Assembly (NCBI GenBank): GCA_964553615.1
Contig: CAZKMA010000019.1
Span: 1-64,000 of the forward strand
Length of the DNA: 64,000 bases
Direction of reading: 5' to 3'
From: DATKUC01 sp964553615
GTDB taxonomy: Bacteria; Spirochaetota; Spirochaetia; DSM-27196; DATKUC01
Made by a program: the position numbers and the translations under genes. Shown piece by piece: positions 59,719 through 64,000 of this stretch. Below the pieces are notes generated by a model. That model ran no database searches, had not been told where the DNA came from, and saw nothing but the letters and a program-made list of their open reading frames with translations. Positions within the stretch are counted from its first letter, which is position 1. Each line of letters opens with the position of its first letter.

Positions 59719-60285
59719 CTACTCGAGATTCGCGTGGCGTTCGAACATGCGTTCCGATGTCAGGTTCATCCGCTCCATCAGGAGCGCGACAATCGTATCC
59801 AGCACCAGCCACAGGCTTTGCTCGAACAGGTTGGCCATTGGCTGGATGCTGCGAACCGCGTTTCGGGCACCCGGATCCGCCTTCGGGGTTGATGCCGGGA
59901 TGTCCACAACAAGGTCCGCAATGGCGCCTATCCGGGATGTGCCGTCGGTAGTAAGAAGCACCACGCGGCCACCGAGAGACTTTGCCTTGTCTGCAGTCAC
60001 ACGCAGACTTGCCGTGTTTCCGGAGCCGGAACCAATAACAAGCAGATCCCCCGCGCCAAAGGCGGGGGTTGTCGCGTCGCCAACCACATACGATTCGATG
60101 CCCATGTGCATGAGCCGCATTGCAAAGCCGCGCATGACGAGGCCGGAGCGCCCCGCACCCGCACTATAAACACGTGGTACGCTGCTCACCGCGTCCACCA
60201 CGTCATCCACGCTTCCGGAATCCACCCGGGAAAAAAGTTCACGCAGCTCATCTATCGCCACGAATCGCATGGAATCGAAACTCAT
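59719..60285 (-). CDS. hxlB: SIS-domain 6-phospho-3-hexuloisomerase-like protein
   Basis: 188 residues, one SIS domain in the layout of 6-phospho-3-hexuloisomerase: SAGAGRSGLVMRGFAMRLMH, YVVGDATTPAFGAGDLLVIG, SGSGNTASLRV, VVLLTTDGTSRIGAIADLVV and LFEQSLWLVLDTIVALLM. That enzyme converts 3-hexulose 6-phosphate to fructose 6-phosphate in the ribulose monophosphate pathway. No 3-hexulose-6-phosphate synthase (hxlA) is in the window. The ATG at 60285 has AGGAGTG upstream; an earlier ATG would cross the shared promoter. It is divergent from rbsK, so it may deal with pentose-derived phosphosugars. Confidence 0.85.
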   Translation of the reverse strand: MSFDSMRFVAIDELRELFSRVDSGSVDDVVDAVSSVPRVYSAGAGRSGLVMRGFAMRLMHMGIESYVVGDATTPAFGAGDLLVIGSGSGNTASLRVTADKAKSLGGRVVLLTTDGTSRIGAIADLVVDIPASTPKADPGARNAVRSIQPMANLFEQSLWLVLDTIVALLMERMNLTSERMFERHANLE

Positions 60286-60314
60286 AATCTTCACTCCTGT
60301 GTGACCGGAAGAAT

Positions 60315-60352
60315 TTGACAACCGCCCCAACATATGTTGTAATGTCATTACA
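60315..60352 (+). promoter_or_regulatory. rbsK promoter with overlapping operator
   Basis: Consensus TTGACA (60315-60320), 17 bp, then TGTAAT (60338-60343). The -10 is the left arm of an inverted repeat TGTAAT-GTC-ATTACA (60338-60352), and a 12-bp palindrome CAACATATGTTG (60328-60339) fills the spacer. Both would let a repressor cover the promoter. A second TATAAT is at 60367-60372. The intergenic region is shared with the divergent hxlB-like gene. Confidence 0.65.
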
Positions 60353-60407
60353 TTATCCTAACACGGTATAATTCCTCGCTCAAGACACTATCAGAAAGGA
60401 AGAGAAC

Positions 60408-61352
60408 ATGAGTTCAGCACAGATTGTCGTAATGGGGAGCTTTGTCGTAGACCTCATGGGAAGAGCTCCGCACCTGCCGGTGAACGGCGAAACGGTCAAA
60501 GGCGGAGGGTTCAAGATTGGACCGGGCGGCAAAGGATCCAATCAGGGCGTTGCGGCCTCCCGCGCCGGTTCAAACGTGCTCATGATAACCAAGATCGGTC
60601 AGGACCAGTTCGGCGAAGTGGCATTGAACAGCTTTCGCAGCGAAGGGATGAATACCGAGTTCATATTCGTCGAAAAATCTTACCCCACCGGTGCCGCTCT
60701 CATTCTGGTAGATGAGAACACCAGCGAGAACATGATTCTGGTAACACTTGGAGCGTGCGAGCATCTGACAACCGCCGACCTTGACCGCGCGCTGGCCAGA
60801 GTGGACGGAAAGACGGTGTTTCTGACCCAGCTGGAGACCAATCTGGATGCCGTTCAGTACGCTCTGGATGTTGCGCACAGTCGCGGCGCACGCATTATTC
60901 TCAACCCCGCGCCGGTACAACCGGTTCCCGATGAGATCTATCAGAAAGTGGATATCCTGACTCCGAATGAAGTCGAGGCCGCCATCCTCTCGGGTGTGCC
61001 CATCGAGGGGCCGGGGGACGCCGAACGAGCTGCAGCCGTTCTCCTTGCACGGGGCGTCAAGAGCGTCATTATCACGCTGGGAAGCAAGGGTGCAATGGTT
61101 GTTCACGACGGACAGACGCGAATGATTGAACCGGTAAAGGTCGATGTAGTCGATACGACGGGCGCGGGCGATGCGTTCAACGGAGCTCTCGCCACCGCAA
61201 TTGCCGAGGGAAGGTCGATAGAAGATGCGGCAGCGTTTGCGAATGTGGCGGCAGCACTCTCGGTGACAAAAATCGGAACCGCTCCATCCACACCGTACCG
61301 CAAGGATATAGACGCAATGATGAAAAAACTGGAAGGAGGCAAAAATGCTTAA
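60408..61352 (+). CDS. rbsK: Ribokinase
   Basis: 314 residues of the PfkB family: substrate motif GPGGKGSNQGVAASRAGSNV near the N-terminus and the ATP/anion-hole motif VVDTTGAGDAFNGALATAI with the catalytic Asp. It phosphorylates D-ribose to ribose 5-phosphate. AAAGGAAGAG precedes the ATG. It overlaps rbsD by 8 bp, and rbsC/rbsA converge on the pair, which supports ribose as the substrate. Normal length. Confidence 0.92.
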   Translation: MSSAQIVVMGSFVVDLMGRAPHLPVNGETVKGGGFKIGPGGKGSNQGVAASRAGSNVLMITKIGQDQFGEVALNSFRSEGMNTEFIFVEKSYPTGAALILVDENTSENMILVTLGACEHLTTADLDRALARVDGKTVFLTQLETNLDAVQYALDVAHSRGARIILNPAPVQPVPDEIYQKVDILTPNEVEAAILSGVPIEGPGDAERAAAVLLARGVKSVIITLGSKGAMVVHDGQTRMIEPVKVDVVDTTGAGDAFNGALATAIAEGRSIEDAAAFANVAAALSVTKIGTAPSTPYRKDIDAMMKKLEGGKNA

Positions 61353-61743
61353 AGGTGGAATTCTCAATCCGCAGATGGCCCGGGTCCTGGCCAGCCTTGG
61401 ACACAAAGACACGCTGGTGGTAAGCGATGCCGGGCTGCCCATGCCCCTTGAAACCGAACGGATAGACCTGGCATGGAAGCCGAACGAGCCGCGCTACCTG
61501 GATGTGCTGGAGGAGGTGCTGAAGCACATCGTTGTCGAAAAGGCAATCCTGGCGAAAGAGCTCAAGACTGTCAGCCCGGAAATGCACAAGAAGATCCTCG
61601 AGACTCTGCCGAATGGACTTGAAATAGAGTACGTCAAGCATGTAGATCTGAAACGACAGACGCAGGATGCTATGGCCATTATCCGGACCGGTGAGTTCAC
61701 TCCCTACCCGAGCGTCATTCTCGTGTGCGGCTGCGCATACTGA
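61345..61743 (+). CDS. rbsD: D-ribose pyranase
   Basis: 132 residues of the RbsD/FucU family, which interconverts the pyranose and furanose forms of ribose so that RbsK can use them. The N-terminus GILNPQMARVLASLGHKDTL has the conserved His; ERIDLAWKPNEPRYLDVLEE and the C-terminal FTPYPSVILVCGCAY fit as well. Start within the end of rbsK, preceded by GGAGG. Followed by a strong terminator. Confidence 0.93.
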   Translation: MLKGGILNPQMARVLASLGHKDTLVVSDAGLPMPLETERIDLAWKPNEPRYLDVLEEVLKHIVVEKAILAKELKTVSPEMHKKILETLPNGLEIEYVKHVDLKRQTQDAMAIIRTGEFTPYPSVILVCGCAY

Positions 61744-61756
61744 AATTGAGGAAATA

Positions 61757-61789
61757 CAAAAAAAGGCCGGCAGTTGCCGGCTTTTTTTT
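61757..61789. terminator. Bidirectional intrinsic terminator between rbsD and rbsC
   Basis: A-run, GCCGGCA-GT-TGCCGGC stem (61766-61781), T-run of eight. The symmetry gives a T-tail on both strands, so it should end transcription of rbsD (+) and rbsC (-). Confidence 0.93.
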
Positions 61790-61805
61790 GTGAACGGACA
61801 ATCCG

Positions 61806-62807
61806 CTATCCTTTCTTGGTCTTGTTCAACTGGTCGGCGAGGACGGCCGCAATGATCAGTGTGCCAATGGCAATCTGGAGGATGAACGGATTAATGCCAA
61901 GAAGGTTACCTCCGTTTCGCAGCGTCTGAATTATGACGGCGCCGAGCACGGTTCCCAGGATTGTTCCCTCGCCTCCCATCAAGCTTGCGCCGCCCACGAC
62001 CGCGGCCGCAATTGCGTCCAGCTCATAGCCTTCACCTGCCGTCGGAATGCCGTTGGCGAGCCGCGAGGTAAGGAGCACACCGGCAATTGAGGCAGTCAGA
62101 GCAGACAGTACGTAGATACCATAGATGCTGTAACGGATCTTGATTCCGCTTAAGCGGGCGGCTTCCGCATTACTGCCAATGGCAAATACACTTCGTCCAA
62201 AACGCGTCCAGGTAGTTATGACTATAGACACCAGGATTACAAGCAGCCACACGAAAAACAGTGACGGCAGGCCCAGAATAGTTATCTGCGCGAAATTCAG
62301 GAACGGTTTCGGCAGTCCTGCTATCATGCGTGCGTTGGAAACCAGCATGACAAGCCCGCGGACAGCGGTCATCATTCCGAGAGTTGCAATGAACGGAGGC
62401 ACCTTTCCGTCATTTATCAGGATGCCGCTGACAAGCCCCAGCACCGAGCCGGCAAGAAGAGAAACTATAACCGAGACCCAGATCGGAACACCGGCAGCAA
62501 GCAGCAGCGCTACGACAATGCTGCTGAACCCGACAACCGACCCGACCGAAAGGTCAATGCCGGCCGAAATAATAACGAAGGTCATGCCTATGGCAACAAT
62601 ACCTACAATAGATGTCTGCCTGACCAGGTTCGAAATGTTCCTGAACGTCAGAAACGTGGGCGACGCAAAAGAGAGCACCACAAAAAGCACGATAAGAATC
62701 AGAATGAGCGTTTTTTCAGCAACGCCGGTCTGGAATTTCAGGCGGATTCTTGTAGCGAGCGACATAGCCTGCTTGCCTTCGTCCGCACCGGTGGTTTTGT
62801 TGTCCAA
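61806..62807 (-). CDS. rbsC: Ribose-type ABC transporter permease
   Basis: 333 residues with about ten hydrophobic segments and the RbsC-type family motifs: FRNISNLVRQTSIVGIVAIG, IISAGIDLSVGSVVGFSSIV, FIATLGMMTAVRGLVMLVSN, FGRSVFAIGSNAEAARLSGI (the coupling loop to the ATPase), LDAIAAAVVGGASLMGGEGT and ILGTVLGAVIIQTLRNGGNL. The TTG start at 62807 has AAGGAGG 6 nt upstream. It follows rbsA by 37 bp in the same unit. The substrate could be ribose or another pentose; context favours ribose. Confidence 0.92.
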   Translation of the reverse strand: MDNKTTGADEGKQAMSLATRIRLKFQTGVAEKTLILILIVLFVVLSFASPTFLTFRNISNLVRQTSIVGIVAIGMTFVIISAGIDLSVGSVVGFSSIVVALLLAAGVPIWVSVIVSLLAGSVLGLVSGILINDGKVPPFIATLGMMTAVRGLVMLVSNARMIAGLPKPFLNFAQITILGLPSLFFVWLLVILVSIVITTWTRFGRSVFAIGSNAEAARLSGIKIRYSIYGIYVLSALTASIAGVLLTSRLANGIPTAGEGYELDAIAAAVVGGASLMGGEGTILGTVLGAVIIQTLRNGGNLLGINPFILQIAIGTLIIAAVLADQLNKTKKG

Positions 62808-62844
62808 AATGGTCCTCCTTCGATATTACCGAATCAATATTTCG

Positions 62845-64000
62845 TTATTGAACAACGGCGTCCTGCATGCCGGACGCCAGACGAAGTATGCGTTCGTCGT
62901 TGTACTGATCACGGTTCAGCGTACCCATGATATGCCCTTCGTATATCACCACCATGCGATCGGAAAGCCCCATTACTTCCGGAAGATACGAAGAGACAAT
63001 AATTATCGCATTTCCGCCTTTCAGAAGTTTTTCGATCAGCCGATATATTTCAACCTTCGCACCGACGTCAACGCCGACAGTCGGCTCATCAAAGATGAAA
63101 ATGTCGCTGTTGCGGCATAGCCACTTCGAAATGACTACCTTCTGCTGGTTCCCGCCGCTCAAGTTTTTCACCTTCTGTTTCGCGGACGGCGTCTTTATGC
63201 TCAGATCCTTGATGTAGGTTTGTGTGCGGACCGACTCCTTTCCCAGATTCACGAACCCCATGCGCGAGATTCCGTCGTAGGAGGCGAGATTGACGTTCAC
63301 ATCCACGGGAAGCGAAAGTGCAAGTCCGGCCTCTTTCCGGTTCTCCGGGAGGAAACCGATTCCTGCTGCTATACCACTGCTCGGTGAGTGGACGTTCACT
63401 TTTTGTCCCTTGACCCATATCTCTCCCGCATCGGGGCGGTCTGCGCCGAAAATGCAGCGCATAATATCGGTTCGACCCGAACCGACCAGGCCGAAGAACC
63501 CAAGTATCTCTCCATCGTGAAGATCGAAGCTCACGTCTTCGAACCGCGGTTTTCGGGTAAGGCCCCTGACCTCGAGGACCTTCTCTCCCGGCGCGAGATG
63601 GCCGATAGAATACATGTCCTCTATGCTGCGGCCCACCATTTTTGTAATGAGAACGTCCTCGTTCGTCTCGCCTACCGGAAGCGTGTCGACCCATTCGCCG
63701 TCCTTCAGGACAGTAACGCGGTCACATGTTGCAAAGATCTCCTCCAGACGATGCGAGATGTAGATGATGCCGACACCTTTTGCCTTCAGTTTCCTGATGA
63801 GCCCGAAAAGCTCGTCGACCTCTTCGTTCGCGAGCAGGGCAGTCGGCTCATCGAAGACAATGACCTTGCTCTCTTCGTAGACCGCCTTGGCAATTTCCAC
63901 CATTTCCTGATTTGCAGGAGAGAGCTGGTTGATAAGTGCCTTCGGATCAATGTAGATGTCCAGTTCTTCGAGAGTCTCGCTCGTTATCCGATTTATGGTT
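62845..64000 (-). CDS. rbsA: Ribose-type ABC transporter ATPase (5' part outside window)
   Basis: At least 385 codons; the frame is open to the right edge, so the N-terminal quarter (first Walker A) is missing. Visible parts: LSPANQEMVEIAKAV (signature region of domain 1), VIVFDEPTALL (Walker B), ISHRLEEIFATCDRVTVLKD, then domain 2 with ILGFFGLVGSGRTDIMRCIF (degenerate Walker A), GFLPENRKEAGLALSLPVDV, LSGGNQQKVVISKWL and FDEPTVGVDVGAK. Two fused ATPase halves are the RbsA/MglA plan. It precedes rbsC. No rbsB is in the window; it may lie upstream beyond the edge. Confidence 0.93.
   Translation of the reverse strand, partial: TINRITSETLEELDIYIDPKALINQLSPANQEMVEIAKAVYEESKVIVFDEPTALLANEEVDELFGLIRKLKAKGVGIIYISHRLEEIFATCDRVTVLKDGEWVDTLPVGETNEDVLITKMVGRSIEDMYSIGHLAPGEKVLEVRGLTRKPRFEDVSFDLHDGEILGFFGLVGSGRTDIMRCIFGADRPDAGEIWVKGQKVNVHSPSSGIAAGIGFLPENRKEAGLALSLPVDVNVNLASYDGISRMGFVNLGKESVRTQTYIKDLSIKTPSAKQKVKNLSGGNQQKVVISKWLCRNSDIFIFDEPTVGVDVGAKVEIYRLIEKLLKGGNAIIIVSSYLPEVMGLSDRMVVIYEGHIMGTLNRDQYNDERILRLASGMQDAVVQ

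Noticed and set aside
1..64000. CRISPR arrays, tRNA, rRNA, prophage or intact insertion sequences
   Set aside because: No regularly spaced direct repeats, no cloverleaf-type sequence, no transposase, integrase or phage structural gene was recognised.

Overview
This window looks like one scaffold of a draft or metagenome-assembled genome from a Spirochaetota bacterium, probably the Spirochaetaceae. The best taxonomic clue is the adjacent TIGR03546/TIGR03545 pair (17426-20058), a family pair I associate with spirochaetes. A DUF6062 protein and an envelope with RND/TolC export agree with this. GC is moderately high and even, except for one AT-richer gene at 41394-42365. A run of exactly 100 N (13032-13131) marks a scaffold join. 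I saw no tRNA, rRNA, CRISPR array or intact insertion sequence.

Layout. 1-10.4 kb: a phosphoribosyltransferase, then an alpha-glucan block (glgE, treS-maltokinase fusion, glgB) that turns trehalose into branched glucan through maltose 1-phosphate, then a PPi-type phosphofructokinase and an SDR under a compact operator-promoter. 10.4-20 kb: ridA, a DEAD-box helicase, a giant 2-hydroxyacyl-CoA-dehydratase activase homologue cut by the N gap, and the TIGR pair. 20-29.2 kb: two co-directed myo-inositol transcription units, iolB-iolD-transaldolase-iolA and iolG-iolE-gntR-tauE. No iolC kinase and no iolJ aldolase are present, and a transaldolase sits in their place. 29.3-34.2 kb: a cysteine-cluster protein, then lactonase, zinc dehydrogenase and aldo/keto reductase divergent from a XylR/AraC regulator, which looks like non-phosphorylating sugar oxidation.

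34.2-43 kb: a PAP2 phosphatase, a truncated mscL, a Gfo/Idh oxidoreductase, an nfeD with two SPFH genes, a radical SAM/SPASM protein, an FHA protein, an alpha/beta hydrolase and DUF6062. 43-49.4 kb: a tetR-regulated MFP-RND-TolC exporter. 49.4-59.7 kb: two GNATs, a LamG-like protein, a sugar-acid type catabolic operon (rpiR, 2-hydroxyacid dehydrogenase, class II aldolase, FGGY kinase, a 49-residue ORF, Gfo/Idh), then a SET-ATP-grasp-GNAT run and an outer-membrane-like protein. 59.7-64 kb: an SIS isomerase divergent from rbsK-rbsD, which converge on rbsC-rbsA. rbsA runs off the right edge.

The points most worth following are: (i) the transaldolase in the inositol operon, which suggests a kinase-free route splitting 2-deoxy-5-keto-gluconate directly into malonate semialdehyde and a transferred dihydroxyacetone unit; (ii) two 156-bp elements with palindromic terminal inverted repeats plus a solo copy of the end; (iii) five genes whose -10 hexamer lies 6-7 nt from the start codon with no Shine-Dalgarno, suggesting leaderless transcripts; (iv) the SET/ATP-grasp/GNAT cluster. 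All assignments are by reading motifs by eye; no database search was possible.
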